Below are positions 50,791 to 60,200 of a stretch of DNA of 64,000 nt, piece after piece. This stretch comes from JAUSIK01 sp964547875. Its GTDB lineage: Archaea > Nanobdellota > Nanobdellia > Pacearchaeales > GW2011-AR1. Position numbers and translations under genes: made by a program. The first letter of the stretch is position 1, and every line of letters begins with the position of its first letter. The stretch lies in NCBI GenBank assembly GCA_964547875.1, contig CAZJPE010000004.1, positions 1 through 64,000 of the forward strand. The letters are read 5' to 3'. The notes under the pieces were generated by a model. The model did not search any database. It was not told where the DNA came from and was given only the letters and a program-made list of their open reading frames with translations.

Positions 50791-51885
50791 TTATAACAAA
50801 TATCTGATTTCTCCCCCGCCAATGATTTTATCTTTGTCATGGAGAACTATGAACTGGCCTTCTGCAATTGCTTCAATAGGACGCGTAAATTTGAAATAAT
50901 AGCTCTTATTTTTCTTTATTAATTTTCCTTGATAAAGATTTCCTAGATGCCTGATTCTTGCTTTTAGGTTTTTTGAAATTTTCTCTTTTGGATTTATTAA
51001 ATGAACGGCTTTTATTTTTATTATTTGCCTTTTAAGGAGAGGATGGTTTTTTGGAGCTATAATCATTGTGTTCGGCTTCTTTTTTTCTGCCACATACAAC
51101 TTTTCATTAATCTTTTTTGTTATTTGAAATCCTAATCTTGAGCCCACTCTCTGGCCAATTGTGGAATACATTATCCCTGGATGATAGCCAATTATGTTGT
51201 TATTTATATCAAGGATTTTGCCTTTTTTGTTTTTTATTTTCTTTTCCAAGAATGATTTTATATTAACTTTTCCAACAAAACAGATTCCAGTTGTGCTTTT
51301 TTTGTTATAATTTGGGAGATTGTTTTTTTTTGCTATTTTTCTGACTTTTGTTTTTTTCATATTTCCCAGTGGGAATAACGTGCGGGAGAGGTCATTCTGT
51401 GCTAATTGCGAAAGAAAATAAGACTGGTCTTTCGCCTTGTCTTTTCCCTCATATAATTGAAAGCCAGACTTTGTTTTTTTGATTTTTGCATAATGACCTG
51501 TTGCAATATAATTTATTTTTAATCTTTTAGCTTCTTTCCAGAGAAGAGGGAATTTTATTGTTTTATTGCATAATATGTCTGGATTTGGCGTTAGATTGTT
51601 TGAATATGACTTGAACATGTAATTTATGACCTGTTTTTTGAATTCTTTTTCTGAATCTAAAGTTATTAATGGAATGTCAAGAATTGCTGATATTTTTCTT
51701 GCCATTTTTTGGTCTTCTATGTAGGAACATTCGCCTGTGATAGGGTTTTTCGTATCTGAAAAGTTTTTCATGAACGCGCCTATTACATTATAACCTTGCT
51801 TTTTCAATAGGAGCGCGGCTACGCTTGAATCTACGCCGCCGGACATTGCTACGAGGATTGTTTTTTTCTTGTTTGAGACTGTCAT
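50791..51885 (-). CDS. mnmA: tRNA-specific 2-thiouridylase, bacterial type
   Basis: 364 residues. The enzyme thiolates U34 of Lys/Glu/Gln tRNAs. PP-loop AMSGGVDSSVAALLLKK (13-29), PNPDILCNKTIKF with Cys106, ATGHYAKI, KAKDQSYFLSQL and STTGICFVG with Cys202 (the two catalytic cysteines), IGQRVG, and the C-terminal beta-barrel IEAIAEGQFIVLHD are all present. It is the bacterial family, not the archaeal Ncs6/Ncs2 system. Confidence 0.95.
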   Translation of the reverse strand: MTVSNKKKTILVAMSGGVDSSVAALLLKKQGYNVIGAFMKNFSDTKNPITGECSYIEDQKMARKISAILDIPLITLDSEKEFKKQVINYMFKSYSNNLTPNPDILCNKTIKFPLLWKEAKRLKINYIATGHYAKIKKTKSGFQLYEGKDKAKDQSYFLSQLAQNDLSRTLFPLGNMKKTKVRKIAKKNNLPNYNKKSTTGICFVGKVNIKSFLEKKIKNKKGKILDINNNIIGYHPGIMYSTIGQRVGSRLGFQITKKINEKLYVAEKKKPNTMIIAPKNHPLLKRQIIKIKAVHLINPKEKISKNLKARIRHLGNLYQGKLIKKNKSYYFKFTRPIEAIAEGQFIVLHDKDKIIGGGEIRYLL

Positions 51886-51935
51886 ATTTAATCGATTGAT
51901 ATAATATTTAAAAATGTTAAGATTATTTGATTTTT

Positions 51936-52352
51936 ATGAATGATAGAGACAAAACTCTTAATGTCATTAGTTTATTTGTCGCAATAGCTTCATTGCTTAT
52001 TCCTGCAGTATTTTTTATTATCTCTGCAACCGATAAGATACAAATACAATCTCTCATTATTTTTGGTATAATGGTTGCTTCAATTATTATATTTTCAGTT
52101 ATTTATTTTGTTTATCAAATATATAAAAGAGAGCTATATGATATTGAAATTAATAAAAAGGATATATTTGAGATAAGAAAGTCTTTAAACTCTAAGAAAT
52201 TATTTGATGATATGGATGTTAGAATTAAAGTTTTAGAGAGATTAACAGAAAGAAAAAATAAGAGAGCACAAATAGATCCTAGGATTGTTTGGATTATAGT
52301 TATGTTGATATTATTATATTTATTTCTTAAGTCTATAGGCATTTTGCCTTAA
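51936..52352 (+). CDS. Membrane protein with central coiled region
   Basis: 138 residues from ATG 51936. Two hydrophobic helices near the N-terminus (about 9-30 and 38-60), a charged helical middle (about 62-115) and a C-terminal helix (IVWIIVMLILLYLFLKSI). No family recognised. Confidence 0.6.
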   Translation: MNDRDKTLNVISLFVAIASLLIPAVFFIISATDKIQIQSLIIFGIMVASIIIFSVIYFVYQIYKRELYDIEINKKDIFEIRKSLNSKKLFDDMDVRIKVLERLTERKNKRAQIDPRIVWIIVMLILLYLFLKSIGILP

Positions 52353-52424
52353 TTTTCAGAAATATTTATAAGTGTTTTGAATTTTATTTTGATAAAAATA
52401 GCAGAGGGTTTAAAAAAGAATCAC

Positions 52425-53111
52425 TCAGGAATTTTCTCTTGTTGATGCTAGAATATATCCGATAAGAGCTGTGTTGATAGTTATTCCGAGTATAGCTTCA
52501 AGAGATGCAAATAAGCGGTAGATTCCTAAAGGGACTATGTCTCCATAGCCTACTGTAGTGAATGTCATTGAACTGAAATATAGAGCCTCGCGGAATTTTA
52601 ATTCTTTTACTTTTTCTGCTTCTAAAAATGCGCCTGTTCCAGATGTATATGCTCCCGCAAACAAAAGAATTGTAAGAATTATTGTCGTTATGTAACTTAT
52701 AATAAAATGCGTTATCTTTTTTGAAGTTATTCTTGCTTTTAGCCATATCATTACCCCTGCAGAATAAAAGAGCATGAAGATGAAAACTATTGTTAGGGCA
52801 GAGTTTATTCTGCCTTTTAGAATTATATACAATAAAAGGAAGATTATCATTACTGCCGTGATAGTGTAATCCTCCAGCACAGTACCTTTCTCTTTTATTA
52901 TGTGCCTAATTTTTACAACTATGAATGTTAAAGTCAAAATAGGTATTATGAAAACCAATATTCGTAAATCTTCCAATGAGGTTAGATAAATCAGGGAAAG
53001 AATCGCAATTATTATTGATAATATAATCTCAAATGGCGTTGATTTGCTATTCTCTCCATGACTATAACGAAATTCTTTATGCCTTAGCTTCCCAAGAATT
53101 ATGTCTCTCAT
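52425..53111 (-). CDS. Ion channel, K+-selective type
   Basis: 228 residues with about six hydrophobic helices. The selectivity-filter segment YFSSMTFTTVGYGDIVPLGI lies near residues 178-197, between a pore helix and the last membrane helix, so this is a potassium-type pore. There is no cytoplasmic RCK domain in this frame. Confidence 0.88.
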   Translation of the reverse strand: MRDIILGKLRHKEFRYSHGENSKSTPFEIILSIIIAILSLIYLTSLEDLRILVFIIPILTLTFIVVKIRHIIKEKGTVLEDYTITAVMIIFLLLYIILKGRINSALTIVFIFMLFYSAGVMIWLKARITSKKITHFIISYITTIILTILLFAGAYTSGTGAFLEAEKVKELKFREALYFSSMTFTTVGYGDIVPLGIYRLFASLEAILGITINTALIGYILASTRENS

Positions 53112-53161
53112 TTAATGATTAATATGAAAATGTTTATAAGTGTTTTGTGTTTTGTTTTATT

Positions 53162-53371
53162 ATGAGTGAAAGAGTTGAAACTGGAGGATTGATGAGCTTT
53201 GATTATTCTGAGGCAGAGAGCTCTAAGATGAGCGATGAGCAGAAGAGAGATATTGTAGAGGCATATAAGAAATATTACGAGAGAAGGAAACGAGAACGCA
53301 GAAAAAGATTTTTCATTATTGTTTTAATAATTGTTATTATTTCGGCTGGGTTGTTGGCTTGGATTCTTTAG
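53162..53371 (+). CDS. Small tail-anchored-like protein
   Basis: 69 residues from ATG 53162. A charged N-terminal half (QKRDIVEAYKKYYERRKRER) is followed by one C-terminal hydrophobic helix (FFIIVLIIVIISAGLLAWIL) ending the protein. Such a layout suggests tail anchoring. It is convergent with tRNA-Asn, 6 nt away. Confidence 0.6.
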   Translation: MSERVETGGLMSFDYSEAESSKMSDEQKRDIVEAYKKYYERRKRERRKRFFIIVLIIVIISAGLLAWIL

Positions 53372-53376
53372 TGAAA

Positions 53377-53519
53377 CGTCCCTGAGAGGACTCGAACCTC
53401 TGACCCCGTGGTTTCTATGAGGCCTACCGCAGTAAGACTGGCTTGTAACAGCCACGTGCTCTACCGAATGCTCCTTTCTTAACTCATTTAAGGTCTCGGA
53501 AAGTCTGAGCTACAGGGAC
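53377..53519 (-). tRNA. tRNA-Asn (anticodon GUU) with two introns
   Basis: Acceptor GTCCCTG/CAGGGAC, anticodon stem CGTGG/CCACG, T stem AGAGG/CCTCT with TTCGAGT, discriminator G. Intron 1, 37 nt in the D-loop (53468-53504), has central helix GCTC:GAGC, intron helix CTTTC:GAAAG and cuts AG^A and AT^T, giving the normal D-loop AGTCGGTA. Intron 2, 33 nt after position 37 (53413-53445), has central helix CTGT:ATAG and cuts TA^C and AA^A. The mature tRNA has 73 nt. TATA box CTTTATAAAAC lies upstream. Confidence 0.9.
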
Positions 53520-53564
53520 TTAGAATTTTGAGATAAACGAGTTTTATAAAGATTTGGTTATTTA

Positions 53565-54053
53565 TTAAAATTTCCTATTTTTTCTTTTATTTAATCTTTC
53601 CAGATAGCGATAGGTGTTTGACTGCTTTGTTCCTTTTATAAGATTAGTTATTCCTGTTATCAATTCTTTTATTGATTCAGCATCTCCGATAATGCCCATT
53701 TCATTGTCTTTAATTATAATGTTACATTCTGCTATGTTTTCTATTGTTCTTTTTGTTTTGCCCTCTTTGCCTATTATTCTGGCTCTAACTTCTTTTAGAT
53801 TTTTTTTTCTCGTAAAATTCTTTATATTTAGTATGCGGAATATCTTAGATTCTTCTTTTAGAGCAAGAGCTTTTTTTGCCGAAAAGCCGAAATTAATCGC
53901 GTCTAAGACAATGGAGGCTTCGTATTCCTCCAATGAATTTCCTCTGATTTCTACTTTCTTTGCTTTGATTTTTATTTTAATGTTTAGCTTTTTTTCCAGC
54001 TCGTTTTTTGCTCTTTTCAATTCTTTCAAGTTTTTGAAGATTATTGTCTGCAT
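53565..54053 (-). CDS. KH-domain RNA-binding protein (Krr1/Dim2-like)
   Basis: 162 residues with two KH-like units. The second has VRARIIGKEGKTKRTIENIA (GxxG loop) and NIIIKDNEMGIIGDAES. Archaeal homologues of Pno1/Dim2 assist small-ribosomal-subunit maturation and often sit beside translation-factor genes, as here with DUF424 and aIF2-beta. Confidence 0.87.
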   Translation of the reverse strand: MQTIIFKNLKELKRAKNELEKKLNIKIKIKAKKVEIRGNSLEEYEASIVLDAINFGFSAKKALALKEESKIFRILNIKNFTRKKNLKEVRARIIGKEGKTKRTIENIAECNIIIKDNEMGIIGDAESIKELITGITNLIKGTKQSNTYRYLERLNKRKNRKF

Positions 54054-54056
54054 TTT

Positions 54057-54353
54057 TTAGATTAGAATTAAAGTGAATGGAATGTTTTTTATTTTGTGAA
54101 TTGATTGCTTTGTTATTAGTCCTGCTTCTATGGCAGCTTGGACTGACTTCTTGCCGACTATGTTGAATGTTGAATCTTCATTTGCCTGCCGTCTTAGCAG
54201 CTTAACTGCCTCTTCTTTTGTTATTTCTTTATCTTTGTAGAAATTCTCTCTTACATCCAACTGCTTTTTTCCTTCTTCGAATTTTTTTCCTATTAAGTCT
54301 GCGTCGCATAGCGCGACAACATTTCTGTATGACCTATGGATTTTTATATACAT
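54057..54353 (-). CDS. DUF424 protein
   Basis: 98 residues. VVALCDADLIGKKFEEGKKQ and ENFYKDKEITKEEAVKLL fit DUF424, an archaeal family of unknown role that is commonly encoded near aIF2-beta. Three nucleotides separate it from the KH gene, so the two are co-transcribed. Confidence 0.85.
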   Translation of the reverse strand: MYIKIHRSYRNVVALCDADLIGKKFEEGKKQLDVRENFYKDKEITKEEAVKLLRRQANEDSTFNIVGKKSVQAAIEAGLITKQSIHKIKNIPFTLILI

Positions 54354-54455
54354 CTTAAAATTTACTGTCTAATTTTTTTATTAGATATTATTTTATATAT
54401 TAGTTTATAATATATTTTCATGAGCAATATTGACATTCTTCCTATTTAGATTTTA

Positions 54456-54866
54456 TTAAATTGCGTATTTTGTCGGGGATTTAGCGCCACATGCAAGGCA
54501 GTGCTTGAATTTTATGCCCTTTTCTGATATTATCTCTGTATCAGGCTTTCTGCATTCGTTGCATATGACAAAGTATTTTGCATATAGTTCTATTTTTTCA
54601 TTGACTTTTGCTGAATTTAATTTTGTGTTTAATATTAGACGATCATTTTCAAGTTTTCCTGATACTGCCAATTCTTTTTGAAGGAATTTTATCAGATGCT
54701 TGATAGGGCGCATTAGATATGAGGCAATTGCAGTGATATTTACGATTATTGTGTTTTTTCCTGCGACGAGGCCTTCTACTTTTGGAATTTCAAATCTTTC
54801 CGAATTGTGACTAACAATCTTTAATTTAAGGTATGCTTTTTTCAGCATTTCATCGTAATTTTCCAT
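54456..54866 (-). CDS. eif2b: Translation initiation factor aIF2 subunit beta
   Basis: 136 residues. The core contains RFEIPKVEGLVAGKNTIIVN and LMRPIKHLIKFLQKELAVSG, and the C-terminal zinc ribbon has VICNECRKPDTE and HCLACGAKSP (CxxC twice). aIF2 brings initiator tRNA to the ribosome. It heads the cluster with DUF424 and the KH protein. Confidence 0.94.
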   Translation of the reverse strand: MENYDEMLKKAYLKLKIVSHNSERFEIPKVEGLVAGKNTIIVNITAIASYLMRPIKHLIKFLQKELAVSGKLENDRLILNTKLNSAKVNEKIELYAKYFVICNECRKPDTEIISEKGIKFKHCLACGAKSPTKYAI

Positions 54867-54906
54867 TTTTATATTGGGTTTGAAGTCTTTTTAAAGATGA
54901 TGGAGG

Positions 54907-55334
54907 CTAAAGTTTTATTCCGGTTATATAATATAAAATAGCTTGAGCCTCTTCCTTAAATAGGTAAGGGATAATCCTGAATTCTTTATTACAATGTCCT
55001 TTATAAATATGGTATAATTCATGTCTTACCTTAGTTTTATTGGCGTTAAGTTCACCCATAACTATTTCATATTTATTGTTCCATTTCCATACATATGCGT
55101 AATTTCTAGAATGCTTTAATGTGCTTTTAATATCATCTTGAATACATAATTTTTGTGCCCCATCTCTAATAATTTGATCTAATTCTTCTTGCGTTTTTAT
55201 TTTTTAGAAAATTTATCTGCTAAACTATTTATAATGGACAGACTTAAATTCCATCCCAATGCAGAAAGGCACAAAGAGGATGCCACTATTCCAGCTAATG
55301 TTAACTTCTGCACTAAATCAAATTCATTATCCAT
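54907..55334 (-). pseudogene. Membrane-anchored HExxH peptidase gene with frameshift
   Basis: A frame from ATG 55334 gives MDNEFDLVQKLTLAGIVASS with a membrane helix and stops after 45 codons. The following frame, which lacks any start codon, gives KTQEELDQIIRDGAQKLCIQ, then KVRHELYHIYKGH and LFKEEAQAILYYITG. Adding one A to the A6 run at 55200-55205 fuses them into a protein of about 142 residues. HELYH followed by a distal EE is compatible with a minigluzincin-type zinc peptidase. Frameshift or read error. Confidence 0.6.
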
Positions 55335-55437
55335 ATTTTTTATAAGAATGTGCTTTTTTAAATGTTTGTTGATTTTAAGGCTAAATTTATCTGAAGTTAA
55401 AGAAGAATTTATAAACCTACTTATTTTTATTGTTTTT

Positions 55438-56031
55438 ATGTTCAGCGTAAAGAATCTAATATTAGGGATTGGAATATTTATTGTTTACATGCTTATGCTT
55501 GGATATGGGATTGAGGCGTTTTATCCATCTCCTAAATATGACGATTTTTGTAAGGCAGAGGGAGGAAGATATCCTATAAAAGCGTATGATTATGGGACAG
55601 GAGCAAATTGCACTTTCTCAAGAAATTTGCAGGAAGCTCAGGAGCAGTGTTATGCAGATGGCGGACAGCCAATTTTTGAATATGACGACAATGGCTGTAC
55701 TATTGCTATAGAGAAATGCGATTTCTGCAACAAAGAGTTTAATGACGCAAATAAGAAATATTCAAAAATAATTTTTGTTATATCTTTGATTGCTGGTATT
55801 ATCACTCTTTTTCTTGGCTTCGCTATTTTGAGCATTGAGCCTGTTGGAAGCGCTTTAATGGCTTCTGGAGTTGGAGCAATAATTTACGGGAGCATCAGAA
55901 ACTGGCAGAATTTGAGCGATGTGTGGAGATTCCTGCTTTTGCTTGCTGCGCTTGTTTTGCTGATTTGGATTGCTCTGAGATTAAACAGGAAGAAAGAGGG
56001 TTTTTGGCAGAAATTGGGCATTAAGAAATAA
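55438..56031 (+). CDS. Membrane protein with Cys-rich extracytoplasmic loop
   Basis: 197 residues from ATG 55438, placed about 25 nt after the TATA-like ATTTATAAACC; the longer frame from 55189 is rejected since it runs over the opposite gene and promoter. A first helix (NLILGIGIFIVYMLMLGYG), a loop with six cysteines (FCKAEGG..ANCTFS..EQCYAD..GCTIAIEKCDFCNKE), then three helices (about 113-185). Disulfides in the loop are likely. Family unknown. Confidence 0.65.
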   Translation: MFSVKNLILGIGIFIVYMLMLGYGIEAFYPSPKYDDFCKAEGGRYPIKAYDYGTGANCTFSRNLQEAQEQCYADGGQPIFEYDDNGCTIAIEKCDFCNKEFNDANKKYSKIIFVISLIAGIITLFLGFAILSIEPVGSALMASGVGAIIYGSIRNWQNLSDVWRFLLLLAALVLLIWIALRLNRKKEGFWQKLGIKK

Positions 56032-56069
56032 TTTAGAAATTATTATATATAACTGCTCTTATTATTTTT

Positions 56070-56674
56070 ATGGATAGAAAAGACATCACAAGGAAATTTT
56101 ATGATGAGCACGTAAGTGAATTTGAAGACAGAACTAAGAATTATCTTAAGGAACATATTTTAGATGACGCTCTTTTATTTATTAAAAGTTTGAAAGGGAA
56201 AGATATTTTAGATATAGGCTGCGGCGCTGGAAGAGATGCTTTATTTTTTAAAGAGCAAGGATTGAAACCTTTGTGCGTTGACATTTCTCCCGTAATTATA
56301 GAATTGTGCAAGAAGAGAGGACTTGAGGCTTTTGTTATGGATGTGGAAGACTTGGAATTTAAAGACGCTTTTGATGGCATTTGGGCTTATACTTCGCTTT
56401 TGCACATGCCTAAAAATAATTTTTTAGCTGTTTTAGACAAAATAAAGGATTTGCTTAAAGCCAGAGGTATTTTTTATTTAGGAATGAAAGAAGGCGATTT
56501 TGAGGGATGGATTGAAGATGAAAGATATGGGCCGCTAGAAGATTTTACTCTTTGTATAAAGATGAAGAGCTCTGTAATATTTTAGATAAAAGATTTGTCG
56601 TTATTCATGCATCTAAGGTTAATTTAGAAAAGCACGTTTATTTGAATTATTTATGCAGAAATAAATTATCCTAG
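56070..56674 (+). pseudogene. SAM-dependent methyltransferase with 3' frameshift
   Basis: The SAM-binding core is intact: motif I DILDIGCGAGRDALFFKEQG, motif II PLCVDIS, FDGIWAYTSLLHMPK, LKARGIFYLGMKEG. Near 56537-56542 the frame breaks; the other frame continues with the expected ending RFYSLYKDEEL, NILDKRF, VIHASKVNLEKHVYLNYLC to a TAG at 56672-56674. Adding one A in GAAGAT restores about 200 residues. The real end overlaps the convergent OB-fold gene by 9 nt. Confidence 0.75.
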
Positions 56675-57292
56675 ATATCTTAATTTTCCCGGGCGGGGCT
56701 CGTAGACAAGCCCGTCTTCCAAGAGCTTTTTAATTTCTTGATTTATTATTGAGGAATTTTCCTTTAACTCCAAAATAATTTTTTCAGTATCTATGCCGTC
56801 GTCTTTTTCTGCTTCCTTAACCATGTAGACAATTTTGTCTTTAAGCTCTATTAATTTTTCTTTTTCCATGGACTTTGGCTCTTCTGCCTCGAGCTCCAGC
56901 TTTCTTATTAAGAGAAATGCGGGATCTTTCTTTTTTATTATTTCTGGCGCGATGTAAACTTCGTTGTTCCAATAGCGGATAAGGCCTATGACTTGAATTG
57001 TGTCTCCTTGACTTAATGGCGAGAATTTTGATATTTCATCTCCAAATGCCTTTAGCCTTATTTGGCCTGTTGCATCATCTAATGTTACAGATGCGTATTT
57101 TTTTTCTCCTTCTTGAACAAATTTGTCTATTACATTGGCTATTACATTTGTTCTTATTATTGTTTTGTTGTCTATCTCGAGGAATCTAAGCTTGTCGTTT
57201 TCAAGGATTGGCTTTCCTGAGAGTATTTTCCCGATCCTGAATTTATAAGCGATATGCCTCTTGAATTGCTCTGTTGCTGTTGACGTGTTCAT
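56666..57292 (-). CDS. OB-fold single-strand DNA-binding protein (RPA32-like)
   Basis: 208 residues. An OB fold (about 30-125: TNVIANVIDKFVQEGEKKYA, VTLDDATGQIRLKAFG, GDTIQVIGLIRYWNNEVYIA) precedes a C-terminal winged-helix-like region (about 150-208, LKENSSIINQEIKKLLEDGL). This layout is that of RPA32-type subunits. It begins 1 nt after the MCM stop, so it is part of the replication operon with mcm. Confidence 0.82.
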   Translation of the reverse strand: MNTSTATEQFKRHIAYKFRIGKILSGKPILENDKLRFLEIDNKTIIRTNVIANVIDKFVQEGEKKYASVTLDDATGQIRLKAFGDEISKFSPLSQGDTIQVIGLIRYWNNEVYIAPEIIKKKDPAFLLIRKLELEAEEPKSMEKEKLIELKDKIVYMVKEAEKDDGIDTEKIILELKENSSIINQEIKKLLEDGLVYEPRPGKLRYLG

Positions 57293-57293
57293 T

Positions 57294-60200
57294 TTATATT
57301 TTTTGTATGTAGCCTTTTTTTGGTTTGAATATGTCTCCTACTTTTGATAATTGCTCTAATGCTTCTTCTAATTCTGCTTTTGAGATTTTATCTATTAAAA
57401 GCTTTTCTAATTCTTCTATTGGAATAAGCTTGCCTAGACGCGATTCCAGCTGTAGGATTGTTTCTTTAACAGCAAGGATTTTCCCACGCTTTGAAGAGGT
57501 TATGCCTGTTGTTATTCTGTCGATGTCAAACGTCTTGGTTTCCTCGTCATAGCCTACTTGCGAGAGCGAAGTTTTTAATAGTTCTATTGCTTTTTTTGCA
57601 TCTTTAGGCGTTACTTCTTTTCTAAGATGGATTTTTGCGTGTGCCTCTGCCAGTCTCACTATTCCTTCTAATTGACGAGCAGTTATAGGAATTGGCTTTA
57701 TATCAGATTCGGTTTTAACAGACTGATTTCTAAGCCTAACATAAAAGTTTTTTATTTCTTCGATTGCTTCATCTGTCAGTTTTGGCTTTACTTTTTGTTT
57801 TGCGTAGGCAATATACTTTCTAAATAGTTTTTGTTCTATTATGTTTCTGATAACCTCTTGTTTGTGCTCTTCGAGAACATGAGTGGCTATTGCTTCATCT
57901 ATTGATTTGTTAGGGATATCTCGGATTATGAATATAACATCAAACCTGCTCAATAAAGCCGGAGAGATATCAATTTGCTGGGGAATCGGTGTGTAGGGGT
58001 CGAATCTTCCGAGCTTTGGGTTGCCTGCCGCGAGAACAGTTGTTTCTGCTCTTAGAGAAGCCTGGATGTTTGCCTTGGAGATTGTAACAGAATTATGAAG
58101 CACCATGTTATTTGATATGAAGCTATGCGTTGGTTTGATGGTAATATCATAAACCCATTTATCATTATTTGCTATTGTTTCAACTGACTTTATCTTTGAC
58201 CATCTAATTTTCCCAAAGGCCAGTTTTTTTAATTCCCTTAATTCTGTCAAAATAGCCAGCATGTTTTCTATTTCTAAATAAATAATTTCTTTGTATTTTT
58301 TGTTTTGAACTCCTTTTTTTTCATGTTGTGACAGCACATAATCTGTGATTTTTAGTTTATTTGAGATATTAAGCACGGATAATTCCAGATATTCTCTAAT
58401 TTGACCTAATACTTTAGAGTTGTCTGAATTTTTTATTTTTTCTTTCGCTTGCAATAACCTATCAATTTTTTCTTCAGCTATGTTTATCATTTTTTGTAAA
58501 AATACTCTATGCTTATTACAATTCAAACAAATTTGATTTTTAAGATATTTTTGTTGATTTATTTTTAATGTTTTGAATATCTCCCTTATTTTATTTGTTA
58601 CATTTGGGACTATATCAGAAATTGAGCGATATGTTTTTTGTTTTTTAAGGTATTCCTCAAGTCTTTTTTGTTTCTTTTTTGAAAGAAAACCTATATTTTG
58701 ATAAAACTTTAAAATGTTTGCCTGTCCCGAAATATCCACCCTATAGAACTCTTTATCAATATATATTGAAGATAGAATACCAAATCTTAATAATAATTCA
58801 GTTACCTGCTCTGCTAATCTGGCATTTTCAGATATTAGGCCTATTCTGCATCCGTTTCTTTTTACATTTACAACCGTTCCGTCACCATCAAACAACGCTC
58901 TTAATAAAAATGTTAAATCTTCATTTTTGCATTTCATGATTTCTCCAGGAATTGCTTTCAATGTGCCTTTTTCCATTAGATTCCCGTCTAGAGACTTCAT
59001 AAAATCTGCAATATCTTTTGAGATTACCCTTACTGCATATTTATCATTGCTATATGTAATTAGAGGTTTTTTGTTAAAAATAGAGTCTATAGCATTGGCG
59101 TAATCTTCAATTAAATCTTTATTTTTATTTGAGAATTGAATACCATTCTTTTTCCCCCTATTTAATTCGTAGCATCCATCACTTATATGATAACCAAGTA
59201 ATTTGCATAATTGTGGACCATTTTCCCATGGTTTTTTATTGAAAGTCTGCTTCTCTCCTTCTATTGGTAGTTCCCCTGGTATAGGAAAAAATTCATTTAT
59301 TCTTAGCATTGCCGCAGGAATAGTGGTAATTCTTCCTTCTTTTATTGCCCAACAGGGATGCTCTGGCGTTACTATTATGCTTCTTCCATTATTAAGAGTT
59401 ATTTTAACAAGATTTTTAGGTGCAAGATGCCTACTTATTTTGTTTATTTTAACTGGATAAATTGATTCGAAATCAGTTGTCAGAATTTTTATATCCTGAT
59501 TCAATGGCAAGATTTCACAATTTATTCCCTGCTGCGTTCTTTCTTTGTTTTTTTCCATTATAGAGTCCACAAACTTTCCTACTTTTTCTTTTGAGCCGTC
59601 TGTAAAGGTTAGTTCCAAATCTTTATGATAACATTGCTGCTCCATTGCTTCGTGCATTGTGCTCCTATCATGCTCATTCATTTTTTCTATTTCGTCTATC
59701 GCAACTAATCCTTTGTTTGAAAGCACCATTGCTCCTGCTTCTAAGGACCATCCCCTTAAGAATTCGTCTTTCACTACTGCCGCTGTCATGCCTGCTGCTG
59801 TCGCTGCTTTTCCTGATACATAACGCCCCTTTGGAGCTATGCTTGCGATAAATTTTAGCATTACGGATTTTGCGACGCCAGGATCGCCCACTAATAAAAT
59901 ATGTATATCTCCTCTTGTAGAGCCGCCATCTGATTTTGTTTTTTTAACTCCGCCGAATAATTGCAATAGTATTGCCTCTTTTATCTGAACAAATCCGTAG
60001 ATGCTTGGCGCAATGCTTTGCGCCAATCGCTTGAATATATTTGGATCAGCGGCCAGTTCCAAAATTTCTTTTATATCTTCGTCTCTAATTTTAAGATTCT
60101 CAAATGATTCTTCTAACGCTATTGTATTATTTACTTCCAATGCTATGTCAAAACGGGTTGAGATTCCTGCGGGCAAAGGAACAGGAACTTCTTTTAATAT

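Noticed and set aside
55189..55437. N-terminal extension of the Cys-rich membrane protein
   Set aside because: It covers the opposite peptidase gene and the TATA box of its own promoter; the ATG at 55438 is better placed.
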